A DNA stretch of 64,000 bases, from NCBI GenBank assembly GCA_017550685.1, contig JAFZOJ010000134.1, forward strand, positions 1 to 64,000, in the 5' to 3' direction. This document shows, in pieces, positions 31,513 to 41,474 of this stretch. Each line of letters begins with the position of its first letter. Position 1 is the first letter of the stretch. The notes below the pieces were generated by a model that worked only from the letters and a program-made list of their open reading frames with translations, was not told the origin of the DNA and ran no database searches. Made by a program: the position numbers and the translations under genes. The DNA is from Treponema sp. GTDB taxonomy: Bacteria > Spirochaetota > Spirochaetia > Treponematales > Treponemataceae.

Positions 31513-33382
31513 TAATCAAGGCAATACAATTTCCAGATACGCAAAAACAGTCATTCTCCTTTTTATAACCTGCTTTACGGTATTATTATACATAATGCGT
31601 CTGTTTTCCATGCAGATTACAAACGGAGAAGAATATAAAACCCAGTCAAGAACTATTTCCAGCCAGATAAGTACACTGCCTGCTTCCAGAGGAGAAATTT
31701 ATGACCGTAATTCGGATATGCCTCTGGTTATTAACAATGACAGTTTTGCGGTAGAAGTAATTCCCGGAGAAATTCCTTCGGGTAAATATGATACTGTAAT
31801 GCAAAAGCTTGCAGGTTATCTTGGCATTCCTAAATCTGCCATTGACGAAAAAATTCCAAAGAGCGTTCGTAAATCTTATTCTTCAATCCAGATTAAAACA
31901 AACGTTCCTTTTAATATTATTTCAAACATTGCAGAAAATATTTACGACCTTCCGGGAGTTACCTGGGTTTCTAAGCCTGTACGTAACTATGCCTATACAA
32001 CACTTTCTCTTTCGCACATCATCGGGTACGTAGGTGATATTAACCGCGACGAAATGACTGTTTTGTACAACAAGGGTTATACAAATACCAGCGTTGTAGG
32101 TAAGACAGGAATTGAAAAACAGTATGATGAGCTTTTGCAGGGTAAGAACGGACGAGAGCTTGCCCGTGTAGATGTTCACGGAAGGGTTATTTCCGACAAT
32201 CCTATTGTTGAACCTCCTGAAATGGGAAAAAAGCTTGTACTTACAATTGATTCAGATATACAAAAGCTTGTAGAAGATTCGCTTGGACAGAGGGTAGGGG
32301 CTGCAGTTGTTTTAAAGCCTGCTACCGGCGAAGTTATTGCAATGGTTTCTTACCCTAACTTTGACTCAAACCTTTTTACTTCGGACGATGCGGGTAACCT
32401 TTATTCCAAGCTTTTGAATGATAACTCCAAACCGCTTATTAACCGTGCAGTTCAGATTTCTTATCCGCCGGCTTCTACATTTAAAATTGTTATGTCTGCC
32501 GCAATGCTTCAGGAAAAAGCATTTCCTTCTTCAAGGACAATTGAATGTAAGGGACGCATGGCATATGGTGGACGAATCTTTAACTGTCACGTTCATACAG
32601 GACACGGATGGCTGGACCTTAAGAATGCCATGGCACAATCCTGCGACGTTTATTACTGGACTGTTGGACGCGATTATCTTGGTATAGAAAAAATTGCTTC
32701 GTATGCAAGGGAATTTGGTTTTGGACAGAGTTCTCAAATAGACCTCCCAAGCCAGGTAACAGGTCTTGTACCGACTGCAGAATGGAAGCAGAAAAAGTTC
32801 CACGAAAAATGGGTTGGTGGAGATACAATGTCCTGTTCTATTGGTCAGGGCTACATGGAAGCAACACCGCTGCAGCTTGCCAACATGATTGCAATGGTAA
32901 GTAACGAAGGTGTAATTTACAAGCCGCATCTTTTAAAAGAAGTGCGCGATCCTGTTACCGACGAAATTATTCGCGAAGTAAAACCGACAGTACTTACAGA
33001 GTCAACAATTGATAAGGCAGTATGGAAAGAAATACAGGAAGACCTGCGTTATACAGTTACAGACGGTACCCCGTGGTATCCTATGGCCAACAAACGGGTA
33101 AAGATTGCCTGTAAAACAGGTACTGCCGAAGTAGACGGCTATAAAGACAGCTGGCACTCATGGCTGGTTGCCTATGCGCCTTATGATGCACCGCCGGAAG
33201 ACAGAATCTGCGTGGCTACAATTGTCGAAGCCTGCAACGACTGGGAATGGTGGGCACCTTACTGTACCAACTTTATTATTCAGGGTTATTTTGCAGACCA
33301 GAATTTTGAAGAAGCCGTTCATGAGCTTGGATTTGACTATCTTATAAAAAATAAAAACATCACTCATCAGAAAATGGAATAA
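31499..33382 (+). CDS. mrdA: Penicillin-binding protein 2 (transpeptidase)
   Basis: The 627-residue protein has one N-terminal membrane anchor, the PBP dimerisation domain (STLPASRGEIYDRN) and a transpeptidase domain. The nucleophile is in PPASTFKIV (SxxK, about residue 325), the SxN-type motif reads SCD in MAQSCDVYYWTV, and KTGTAEVDG (about 545) is the KTG motif. It cross-links peptidoglycan during elongation with RodA. AAGGA five bases upstream favours the TTG at 31499; an ATG at 31505 is possible. It overlaps mreD by 14 bases. Confidence 0.93.
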   Translation: MTMIDNQGNTISRYAKTVILLFITCFTVLLYIMRLFSMQITNGEEYKTQSRTISSQISTLPASRGEIYDRNSDMPLVINNDSFAVEVIPGEIPSGKYDTVMQKLAGYLGIPKSAIDEKIPKSVRKSYSSIQIKTNVPFNIISNIAENIYDLPGVTWVSKPVRNYAYTTLSLSHIIGYVGDINRDEMTVLYNKGYTNTSVVGKTGIEKQYDELLQGKNGRELARVDVHGRVISDNPIVEPPEMGKKLVLTIDSDIQKLVEDSLGQRVGAAVVLKPATGEVIAMVSYPNFDSNLFTSDDAGNLYSKLLNDNSKPLINRAVQISYPPASTFKIVMSAAMLQEKAFPSSRTIECKGRMAYGGRIFNCHVHTGHGWLDLKNAMAQSCDVYYWTVGRDYLGIEKIASYAREFGFGQSSQIDLPSQVTGLVPTAEWKQKKFHEKWVGGDTMSCSIGQGYMEATPLQLANMIAMVSNEGVIYKPHLLKEVRDPVTDEIIREVKPTVLTESTIDKAVWKEIQEDLRYTVTDGTPWYPMANKRVKIACKTGTAEVDGYKDSWHSWLVAYAPYDAPPEDRICVATIVEACNDWEWWAPYCTNFIIQGYFADQNFEEAVHELGFDYLIKNKNITHQKME

Positions 33383-33398
33383 GGGGAAAGGGGCAAAA

Positions 33399-34712
33399 AT
33401 GAAAAATAAGTTTTTATCAATGTTTGATTATCTGCTTCTCCTTGTAATAGTTATTCTGGTAACAATGGGTGTTATGTTTATATATTCTTCGAGTATTAAC
33501 TCCGAAGGCATTTCTGTAACAAATGAATATCAGAAACAGATTATATGGGCCGGAATAGGGCTGGTACTGCTTGTAATTGTGACCTTATATGATTACCGCA
33601 GATTTGAGCTTATTTCTCACTGGTTTTTTATGGCTCTTATTCTGGTTTTGATCTATACAAGAATTTTCGGCCGTCTTGTAAACGGTGCACGCAGCTGGAT
33701 TGGAATTGGTGAGTTTGGTATTCAGCCGTCTGAGTTTGGTAAAATATTTTTTATTCTGTTTCTGGCCCGCTACCTTGACGAATCCAAAAATGAAAACCAG
33801 CTTAAAAGATTTTTTATTTCTGCCGGTATAATGTTCATTCCAATGGGCTTAATACTCATTCAGCCTGATATGGGTACTGCCAGCGTTTACATACCAATCT
33901 TTCTTTTTATGTGCTTTATGGCAGATATTCCGCTGCGATATTTAGCCTATGTGCTTTTCTTTGGTATGCTTACTATTATCTTTGCGATTCTGCCTGTATG
34001 GAATTCTGAAATTGCTGACTCTCCTGTAGCTGTAATTACAATTCTTACTAATATAAAATTCAGGGTTATACTCATTTTTACAACCTCGTTCATTGCTTCT
34101 GTAAGCCTTATTCTGCGCAGGTATTTTCATTTTCCAAAATACATGATCTGGATTTCCTACGCATTTTCAATCATTGCTTTTTCGCTTATCGGTTCAATGC
34201 TTTTTTCTAAGGTATTAAAGTATTATCAGATTAAGCGTCTGATTGTATTTATGAATCCGTATAAGGATCCGCTTGGTTCGGGCTGGAACATCATTCAGTC
34301 AAAGATTGCAATTGGTGCGGGAGGTCCTGTAGGGCAGGGCTTCTTAAATGGTACCCAGAGCCACTACCGATTCCTGCCGCAGCAGAGTACAGACTTTATC
34401 TTTAGTATTCTTTCCGAAGAGCTTGGCTTTTTGGGAGGCTGTATTGTCTTTACTCTTTATCTTGTTATTTTTGTAAGAATCCTGATGATAATAAAACAAT
34501 GCCCGAACCGATACGGTACTTACATCGCTTCGGGCATCTTCGGAATGATTACATTCCATTTCTTTATCAATGTCGGAATGGTTATGGGCATAATGCCTAT
34601 TACCGGTATTCCATTATTGTTTCTTTCTTATGGTGGTTCGTCTCTGCTCACCGTAATGACCTGTATGGGATTACTGATGAGCATTAACTACAGGAAGAAA
34701 GATTTATATTAA
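33399..34712 (+). CDS. rodA: Peptidoglycan glycosyltransferase RodA
   Basis: A SEDS-family protein of 437 residues with about 10 membrane segments. Motifs include NGARSWIGIGEFGIQPSEFGKI (about residue 90), LIQPDMGTASVYIPIF and the C-terminal GGPVGQGFLNGTQSHYRFLP followed by TDFIFSILSEELGFLGG. It polymerises lipid II during elongation with PBP2. GGGGAAAGGGG is upstream. The gene is longer than E. coli rodA by about 65 residues, in a loop after segment 6. It ends in a convergent overlap of four bases with the lipoprotein gene. Confidence 0.93.
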   Translation: MKNKFLSMFDYLLLLVIVILVTMGVMFIYSSSINSEGISVTNEYQKQIIWAGIGLVLLVIVTLYDYRRFELISHWFFMALILVLIYTRIFGRLVNGARSWIGIGEFGIQPSEFGKIFFILFLARYLDESKNENQLKRFFISAGIMFIPMGLILIQPDMGTASVYIPIFLFMCFMADIPLRYLAYVLFFGMLTIIFAILPVWNSEIADSPVAVITILTNIKFRVILIFTTSFIASVSLILRRYFHFPKYMIWISYAFSIIAFSLIGSMLFSKVLKYYQIKRLIVFMNPYKDPLGSGWNIIQSKIAIGAGGPVGQGFLNGTQSHYRFLPQQSTDFIFSILSEELGFLGGCIVFTLYLVIFVRILMIIKQCPNRYGTYIASGIFGMITFHFFINVGMVMGIMPITGIPLLFLSYGGSSLLTVMTCMGLLMSINYRKKDLY

Positions 34713-35269
34713 AAGTCACTGTCTTCTTTGTATACTTCAAATTCATAATTTCTTGCACCTGAAAAATAGTATGTAATTTTATAATACTTTTCTGTGTTGC
34801 TTATTCTTGGCTTTTTATTTCCAAGTGGCTTATAATCAGTACCAAACAGATTACTGATTATATATACGCTGCCATCCTCTATATAAGCAAAGAATTTTCC
34901 ATTACAATAGTTTAAAGGTCTGGAATCAAGTTCTTGATAATTTGTTTCTTTATATAAATTATAACCAACATTAACATCATCTTCGTCATCACCTTCAATC
35001 ATTTCCCATCGTTCAATGATAATCTTTAATTTCGGTGTTTTATTATTGTTATATGGGTGTGAATATTTAATAACCTCTAATGCTTCATTTGGAACATCAG
35101 TTGCATCTTCTTCATAATATTGTTTTAATTTTTTTTCACCACGAACAGTTTCATATGTTGCATAACCATATTCCTTTTCCCATGCAAGTGAATAATAAGG
35201 ATCATGCTCACAACCAGTGACAACCAGAGCCAGAACAAGTGTTGATAATAATATAAGAATCTTTTTCAT
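34709..35269 (-). CDS. Lipoprotein of unknown function
   Basis: The 186-residue protein begins MKKILILLSTLVLALVVTGC, a signal peptide with a clean lipobox (VTGC). The mature part is tyrosine-rich and charged (YYSLAWEKEYGYATYETVRG). No family is recognised. A ribosome binding site (GGAAGG) lies before the ATG. It is a single gene between convergent rodA and divergent EAL gene, with lower GC than its neighbours. Confidence 0.7.
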   Translation of the reverse strand: MKKILILLSTLVLALVVTGCEHDPYYSLAWEKEYGYATYETVRGEKKLKQYYEEDATDVPNEALEVIKYSHPYNNNKTPKLKIIIERWEMIEGDDEDDVNVGYNLYKETNYQELDSRPLNYCNGKFFAYIEDGSVYIISNLFGTDYKPLGNKKPRISNTEKYYKITYYFSGARNYEFEVYKEDSDF

Positions 35270-35366
35270 AAAGTACCTTCCTGTTTTATGTGTGTTATAC
35301 TTATATAATAAATCAAAAGATAAAATGTTACAAGAATTATCAATATGTCAAATTTAATTAATTTAT

Positions 35367-35395
35367 TTGTCAATTTTGCCTAAATGGTTTATAAT
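35367..35395 (+). promoter_or_regulatory. Promoter of the EAL gene
   Basis: TTGTCA (35367-35372), a 17-base spacer and TATAAT (35390-35395). The leader carries AGGAG seven bases before the TTG start. Confidence 0.7.
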
Positions 35396-35426
35396 ATTAA
35401 TATAATAAAAAGTCAGGAGTTCATAT

Positions 35427-36704
35427 TTGACAGATACACTAACAGGGCTGGACAGCTACGACGAATTCGTACCTAAGCTTCAACAAATTATAGATTCACT
35501 AACAGAAGATAAAATCATTTTAATAGATTACAGTGATATAAAGCATTTTAAATATTTTAACGATACCTACAGCTATAAAACCGGTAATGATCTTCTTGCA
35601 GATTACGCCAAGCTTTTAATTGAAAATACAGACAACTTTTTGTATGGTTCACGCGTTGTTTCAGACAATATGGTAACTGTAGGAATGCATGACAACGGCA
35701 ACAAAGATGATTTACACCAGCAGATTTGCTTCAGGAATACTATTATTGAAAATGCGCTGAGAAAAAAATATAAATGCAACAGGCTTCGTATCTGTACCGG
35801 AACCTATTTTATTACCAAAGAAAACAACAATATTGATGCAGAGACTGTAATTTCAAACTGCAACCTTGCACGAAAAATTGCCAGGGAAAACGCAAGGGAA
35901 GACTCCGTTGTAATTTTTAAGGATGAAATGTCTTCCAAGATAAACCACGAGATAGAGATTCTGTCTACCATAGATTCTGCAATAAAAAACAACGAACTTA
36001 TTGCATACTATCAGCCAAAGATTAATTCCGAAACCGGAATTATAAGCGGGGCCGAAGCTCTTGTGCGCTGGAGAAAGCCTGACGGAACCATTATTTATCC
36101 GGATCAGTTTGTACCAATCATCGAACGCAGCGGCCAGATAATTCAGGTTGATTATTTTATGTACCAGCAGGTTTTCCAGTTCATAAACGAACGGATTGCA
36201 GAAGGTCAGAATATTGTACCAATTTCCATAAATGTATCACGTCAGCATTTTAAAAAGCTTGATATAATCAATTACGTTAAATCGCTGCAGAGGGTATATA
36301 ACATACCGGCCAAATACGTTGAGTTTGAAATAACAGAAACTGTATGTATGACTGATACAGTAAAGGCATTGAAGTTTATTCACGAATTCCACGAAATGGG
36401 ATTTAAAGTTTCTATGGACGATTTTGGTTCGGGATATTCATCACTGTATCTGTTGAGCGAGCTTCCTATAGATTTAATCAAAATGGATAAGTGCTTTTTA
36501 CAGACTCAAGATCTGCAGAAAAAAGAGCGGGTAATTATTTCCAATGTAATCAATATGACACATCAGCTAGATATCCAGACTTTGTGCGAAGGCGTAGAAA
36601 CTCCCGAACAAAGCGAATTCCTTAAATCCGTAGGCTGCGATATCCAGCAGGGATTCTATTTTTCAAGACCAGTTACACGCGAACAACTGCAGGAAATACT
36701 ATAA
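35427..36704 (+). CDS. Cyclic-di-GMP phosphodiesterase (degenerate GGDEF plus EAL)
   Basis: The start is TTG at 35427. The 425-residue protein has an N-terminal GGDEF-like domain in which the GGDEF position reads SDNM, so it cannot make c-di-GMP. The C-terminal EAL domain (about residues 175-425) has EALVRW, the asparagine of ISINVSRQHF, EITET, MDDFGSGYSS, IKMDK, CEGVET and QQGFYFSRP: the metal and catalytic residues are all present, so it should hydrolyse c-di-GMP. No membrane segment or sensor domain is visible; the dead GGDEF may bind GTP as a regulator. Confidence 0.88.
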   Translation: MTDTLTGLDSYDEFVPKLQQIIDSLTEDKIILIDYSDIKHFKYFNDTYSYKTGNDLLADYAKLLIENTDNFLYGSRVVSDNMVTVGMHDNGNKDDLHQQICFRNTIIENALRKKYKCNRLRICTGTYFITKENNNIDAETVISNCNLARKIARENAREDSVVIFKDEMSSKINHEIEILSTIDSAIKNNELIAYYQPKINSETGIISGAEALVRWRKPDGTIIYPDQFVPIIERSGQIIQVDYFMYQQVFQFINERIAEGQNIVPISINVSRQHFKKLDIINYVKSLQRVYNIPAKYVEFEITETVCMTDTVKALKFIHEFHEMGFKVSMDDFGSGYSSLYLLSELPIDLIKMDKCFLQTQDLQKKERVIISNVINMTHQLDIQTLCEGVETPEQSEFLKSVGCDIQQGFYFSRPVTREQLQEIL

Positions 36705-36825
36705 AAAACCGTTAAAAGCCGTGTTTTCGGTGTAAAATATGCTTATTTTATATTACTTTCTATAACGCATATTCTGTCTACCTGTGTAAGCCCGCTGGGC
36801 GGGCGGTGTTCTATTGGAGAGCGTT

Positions 36826-36855
36826 AAAAAAAACAGTCCATCGGGACTGTTTTTT
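36826..36855. terminator. Bidirectional terminator between the EAL gene and mfd
   Basis: A run of eight A's, ACAGTCC, ATCG loop, GGACTGT and six T's. Because both sides carry homopolymers it can end transcripts from both directions. The same hairpin core is used after trpS at 16225. Confidence 0.85.
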
Positions 36856-36898
36856 AGCTCCTCCAACTTTAAATATATGAATGCCTATATTTATTAAA

Positions 36899-39800
36899 CT
36901 ACAACAGTTTATTCAGCTTCTCCCTTATAAACTCCGACTTTTCCCTAAGCCCGATTTTACCAAGCTTGATAAACAGTACGTTCGGCATGGTTGGATCCAA
37001 ACGGATGGTTCCAGGGTTTTCGCTCAAAAGCTTCATGAACTTGTCGATTGAGAAATTTTCTACGCTGCTGAATTCGACTTTTACTTCGCCCATTTTTTCT
37101 CGCAGAGATTTTATGCTGAGCTTGCCGCAGATAATTCGTATTTCGGCCAGTGCAAGCAGACTGGAAACTTCTTCCGGAATAGGACCAAACCTGTCGTTCA
37201 GTTCGGTAATAACTGCTTCAAATTCTGGGTTAGTTGTAATTGAAGCAATCTTTTTGTAAATCTCCATTTTAATCTGAGGTACTGTAACATAGGTGTCCGG
37301 AATATAGCCTGAATATTCAAGCTCCATAAGTACTTCGCTGTCGGGCTTGTAATCTTTTTGTGCTGTAAGTCGGTTTACGGCCTGATCCAAAAGCCTCATA
37401 TACATGTCAAAACCAACGGCGTATACATCACCGGACTGGTCTTTTCCAAGAAGGTTACCTGCCCCACGGATTTCCATATCCTTCATGGCAATCTTAAAGC
37501 CGCTGCCAAGCTCTGTAAAATCACTGATAACCTGAAGGCGTTTCATGGCTACTTCGCTCAATGCTTTGTCCTGAGGATACAAAAGATATGCATAGGCTTT
37601 TCTGTCGCTTCGTCCAACACGTCCACGTAACTGGTAAAGCTGGGATACACCATACATGTCTGCACGGTCAATAATGATTGTATTTACGTTTGGAATATCA
37701 ATTCCGTTTTCAATGATTGTTGTGGCAATGAGCACGTGGAAACCGCCCATCTTAAACCTGTGGAATATATCATCGAGCTCGTTGCTGGTCATCTGGCCGT
37801 GTGCTACATCTACAAGACATTCAGGAACCAGCTGTTCAATTTTGCGGCGGATTTCCAGAAGGGATTCTACCCTGTTATGCAAAAAGAAAACCTGACCACC
37901 GCGTTCCATTTCCTGTCTTATGGCGGCTGCTACCCTGTCATCGTTAAATTCATCAATTACTGTTTCTATAGGTTGACGGTTCTGCGGAGGTGTTGTCAAA
38001 AGACTCATGTCTCTGATTTTCAAAAGACTCATATGCAGCGTTCTTGGAATCGGGGTTGCAGACATTGTAAGACAGTCTACATTGTTTTTCATTTCCTTAA
38101 GGCATTCCTTGTCCTTTACGCCAAAACGCTGTTCTTCGTCAATTATCATCAGTCCAAGGTTTTTGAAATGCACGTCCTTTTGAATTATGCGATGGGTACC
38201 GACAAGTATATCAAGTTCACCCTGCTCCAGCTTTGTAAGAATCTTTTTCTGTTCTGCAGCAGGTACAAATCTTGAAAGCCTTGCAATTTTTACCGGGAAG
38301 TTTTTAAAGCGTTCTATGAGGGTTTCGTAATGCTGTTCTGCAAGGATTGTTGTTGGTGCCAGGAATGCAACCTGTTTACCGCCCATTACTGCCTTAAAGG
38401 CTGCACGCATGGCAATTTCTGTTTTACCGTAGCCTACATCTCCACAGACAAGGCGGTCCATAGGCACAGGCTTTTCCATGTCGGATTTTACTTCTTCGGT
38501 TACTGTAATTTGGTCCGGAGTATCTTCATAAGGGAAAGCTGCTTCGAACGCAGACTGCCATTCGGTTTCCTTAGGAAAGGCATAACCTACACTCGCTTTT
38601 CTTCTGGAATACAAATCGATGAGCTTTTGGGCCAGGTCTTCTACAGCTTTCTGTACCTTGCTCTTTCTGTTTTCCCAGGATTTACTGCCGATTCGATCCA
38701 GGCGTGGTTTTTCTCCTTCGTTACCGATATAGCGCTGAACAAGGTTTACCTGCTCAATCGGAACAAAGGCAATTTCTTCATCTGCGTATTCAAGCTTGAT
38801 ATAGTCGCGTTCGTTGCCTAAGGATTTGACTCGTTCTATTCCGTGGAAAAGTCCTATACCCCAGTTTACGTGAACAACATAGTCTCCAGGATTAAGCTCG
38901 ACAAAGGTGTCTATGGCTTTGGATTTGGCCCTGCTTACAGATTTTGCTGTGTACTGACGGCGTCCGAATATTTCGTTTTCCTGAATTACAAGGAGCTTGA
39001 TCTGCGGAATATTAAAGCCTGCAGAAATTGGTTTTGGAATGAGCTTGACGGGTTTTATATTACCCTCTGGTTCTATGTCTGTCCATTCCTTAAAAATCTC
39101 ATGAATACGAAGCTGCTGATTATCGTTATCGGTAAAGATTATGATGTCCCAGCCGTCCTGTTGAAGATTTGTCAGCTCCTCTTTCATGTAATTAATGTTT
39201 CCAAAGAAACTGCGGCCTGGTTCTGAATTAATAACGATGGATGCAGGTGTTTCTGTCTTTAATGTACAAAATTGTAGACATCTTGATATATTTTGTGAAG
39301 TGTTTTTGAAGTCTAAAAGCAGAAAATCAGGCGGAAGTGACGGAAAAGTCTCTCTTGTTTTGCGATACATTGCAGTAAATTCGCGTTTTATGGCCTCTTC
39401 TGCATGTATAAGCCTGTCAAAATCGTACATTAGGACAGGAGTCTGGTCTGTAATATAATCAAGGATTGTGTACTTTTTATCCCATAAAAGACTGTAGAAA
39501 AGTTCCTCACCTTCTGATTCACCTTTGGTTAGCAGTTCGTCGGTCATCATCTGGGAATATTCGAGCGCCTGCTGGGTAAATGACAGGTGAACGTCTGTCT
39601 GTGTGATATCCATTTCCTGGTTGTTCTGAAGCGAAGTGTCCTGGTATTCCTTGAGCTTGTTTTCCAGGGTCTGGACAAGATCTATATCCCAAAGGATTTC
39701 TTTCATAGGATAAACTGTGATGTTGTCGCGGCTTTTTATGGTTGTCTGGGAGTCGGCTTCAAATTCCTTGATGGATTCAATCGTATCAAAATCAAAAATG

Positions 39801-40405
39801 ATTCGCACAGGGTTTTCTTCAAGCGGAAGAAAGATATCCAGAACTTCACCACGCAGGCTGAATTCTCCCCTTACATTTACACGACTGACTCTTGTATAGC
39901 CTATTTTTGTAAGCTTTTGGGCAATCTGAACCGTATCAATTTCGTCCTTGTTATGAAGGCTGAACGAAAACTGTTTGATGTAGTCAGGCTTAGGGAATGT
40001 GCTTAAAAACGAGCGCTGGGTAATTATAAAGATGCGCTGTTCTTTATTGCCGTCTGCGGGATGTTCACTGAGCTTTGCAAGAAAACCAGCTCTCTGTCCG
40101 AATACAACAGAACCTCTTGCGGCCGGCCTGTATGGAATTGTTCCCCAGTTTGGCAGCGTGTAAACCTGAGCCTCGGGCATAATCGTCTGAATATCATTAC
40201 AGATGGAGCTTAATTCATATTCTCCGGGAACTACAATGAGAAGATCTCCTGACAACTGAGAAGTAAAATATGTAAAAAGGCTGCCTTGAATGCCCTGAAT
40301 CTGCAACGGAAATTCTGTGTCCGGTGCAGAAACTTTGGCTACGGCTTCGGTAAAACAAGGCCATTTTTGAAGAAAAATATTGACAGAAGATGATAATGAT
40401 TTCAT
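36899..40405 (-). CDS. mfd: Transcription-repair coupling factor
   Basis: The 1168-residue protein releases RNA polymerase stalled at DNA lesions and recruits UvrA. N-terminal UvrB-like domains include YTLPNWGTIPYRPAARGS and SRVNVRGEFSLRGEVLDIF; the RNA-polymerase interaction domain has NPGDYVVHVNWGIGLF (about residue 500). The motor has CGDVGYGKTEIAMRAAF (Walker A), DEEQRFGVKDKE (motif II) and SATPIPRTLHMSL. The C-terminal TRCF domain is present. Length and order are normal. Nearby umuDC is the other damage-related locus, not linked to it. Confidence 0.97.
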   Translation of the reverse strand: MKSLSSSVNIFLQKWPCFTEAVAKVSAPDTEFPLQIQGIQGSLFTYFTSQLSGDLLIVVPGEYELSSICNDIQTIMPEAQVYTLPNWGTIPYRPAARGSVVFGQRAGFLAKLSEHPADGNKEQRIFIITQRSFLSTFPKPDYIKQFSFSLHNKDEIDTVQIAQKLTKIGYTRVSRVNVRGEFSLRGEVLDIFLPLEENPVRIIFDFDTIESIKEFEADSQTTIKSRDNITVYPMKEILWDIDLVQTLENKLKEYQDTSLQNNQEMDITQTDVHLSFTQQALEYSQMMTDELLTKGESEGEELFYSLLWDKKYTILDYITDQTPVLMYDFDRLIHAEEAIKREFTAMYRKTRETFPSLPPDFLLLDFKNTSQNISRCLQFCTLKTETPASIVINSEPGRSFFGNINYMKEELTNLQQDGWDIIIFTDNDNQQLRIHEIFKEWTDIEPEGNIKPVKLIPKPISAGFNIPQIKLLVIQENEIFGRRQYTAKSVSRAKSKAIDTFVELNPGDYVVHVNWGIGLFHGIERVKSLGNERDYIKLEYADEEIAFVPIEQVNLVQRYIGNEGEKPRLDRIGSKSWENRKSKVQKAVEDLAQKLIDLYSRRKASVGYAFPKETEWQSAFEAAFPYEDTPDQITVTEEVKSDMEKPVPMDRLVCGDVGYGKTEIAMRAAFKAVMGGKQVAFLAPTTILAEQHYETLIERFKNFPVKIARLSRFVPAAEQKKILTKLEQGELDILVGTHRIIQKDVHFKNLGLMIIDEEQRFGVKDKECLKEMKNNVDCLTMSATPIPRTLHMSLLKIRDMSLLTTPPQNRQPIETVIDEFNDDRVAAAIRQEMERGGQVFFLHNRVESLLEIRRKIEQLVPECLVDVAHGQMTSNELDDIFHRFKMGGFHVLIATTIIENGIDIPNVNTIIIDRADMYGVSQLYQLRGRVGRSDRKAYAYLLYPQDKALSEVAMKRLQVISDFTELGSGFKIAMKDMEIRGAGNLLGKDQSGDVYAVGFDMYMRLLDQAVNRLTAQKDYKPDSEVLMELEYSGYIPDTYVTVPQIKMEIYKKIASITTNPEFEAVITELNDRFGPIPEEVSSLLALAEIRIICGKLSIKSLREKMGEVKVEFSSVENFSIDKFMKLLSENPGTIRLDPTMPNVLFIKLGKIGLREKSEFIREKLNKLL

Positions 40406-40474
40406 TTAAAAATACCGAAAATAAATGTATAATAGTAATAAATAATTCTTAAAAATTAATTTAAGGAGAATACG

Positions 40475-41452
40475 TTGAAAATCCGTAAACTTACATTCAT
40501 TATAGCAATTCTTTGTTTGTTTGGACAGACTCTTACTGCTCAGGAAATTAATGCCGGAGATTTTTCCAACGCATCTGTTTCAATAAAATATTACAACAGA
40601 TCGATCTACTATCCTGGCATGAATGATGATAATCCTATTAATGTTCATATAACAATCAAAAATAACGGTAGTGAAACACTGCGCTTTAAGCTTGCAGATG
40701 ACCGTGCGTTCAGCCTGGATTTTTATGCTTACACCGTAAAGAACAGTACACTCCCGCAGACAGATTCTGTAATTGAAAAACGTACTACAAACAGAACCGT
40801 ATACTTCCGTGAAATTGCTCTTGAAGGCGGAGAAGAATATTCATTCATCGAAAACGTAAAGGACTATATCAAAGTTCTTGATCCTTCTGTTTACTATCTT
40901 GAACTTGCTTTTTATCCTGAACTTTATAAATCAAAATATATCAAGCTCATGTCTAACAGACTTACTCTTGAAATCCGCCCTTCTCCATCGGCTGCTTCTT
41001 CAAGCTATGTTCCTGTAAAAGCACAGACTTCTGAAATCCTTAAGCCTGAAGAAATTGCACCGGATAAGGTTGTTGAACAGACAATTATTGCAAGACAGAA
41101 ATCTTTGTGGGATCAGTACTTCTTGTACATGGATGTTGAGTCTCTCCTTAAGCGCAATTCAGCTTTGAGCAAAAAATACATTTCGGTTTCTGCAGAAGAA
41201 CGCGTAAGAATGATTGAATCTTTCAAGGCAGACCTTATGCAGTCACGTATTGAAAATGATATTATTGCTGTTCCTGAAAGATTTGAAATTGAAAAGACAA
41301 GCTACACTCCTACAGAAGGAACTGTAATTGTTATTGAATGGTTCAAATATCCAAACTTTAGCGAAAAGAAACGCTACACCTACAAGGTAAGACAGCGCGA
41401 AGGAATCTGGACAATTTACGATTACACTGTTGTAAATCTTGGAACCGAATAA
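40475..41452 (+). CDS. Exported hypothetical protein, spirochaete type
   Basis: The start is TTG at 40475, preceded by AAGGAG. The 325-residue product has a signal peptide (IRKLTFIIAILCLFGQTLTAQ) and no lipobox. A beta-rich first half with NPINVHITIKNNGSETLRFK resembles an intracellular proteinase inhibitor-like or Ig-like fold; the second half has YFLYMDVESLLKRN. No family is named. It starts a three-gene unit with the two following genes. Confidence 0.68.
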   Translation: MKIRKLTFIIAILCLFGQTLTAQEINAGDFSNASVSIKYYNRSIYYPGMNDDNPINVHITIKNNGSETLRFKLADDRAFSLDFYAYTVKNSTLPQTDSVIEKRTTNRTVYFREIALEGGEEYSFIENVKDYIKVLDPSVYYLELAFYPELYKSKYIKLMSNRLTLEIRPSPSAASSSYVPVKAQTSEILKPEEIAPDKVVEQTIIARQKSLWDQYFLYMDVESLLKRNSALSKKYISVSAEERVRMIESFKADLMQSRIENDIIAVPERFEIEKTSYTPTEGTVIVIEWFKYPNFSEKKRYTYKVRQREGIWTIYDYTVVNLGTE

Positions 41453-41474
41453 AATTAAATAAGGAAATTAAAAA

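Noticed and set aside
36764..36826. Possible attC site (AAC..GTT ends, similar length to the true sites)
   Set aside because: The inner L boxes do not pair and there are no extrahelical bases; the core is GTTAAAA, not GTTATGT.
37656..39458. Plus-strand open frames within mfd
   Set aside because: They are antisense to conserved helicase motifs, have no ribosome binding sites and resemble no family.
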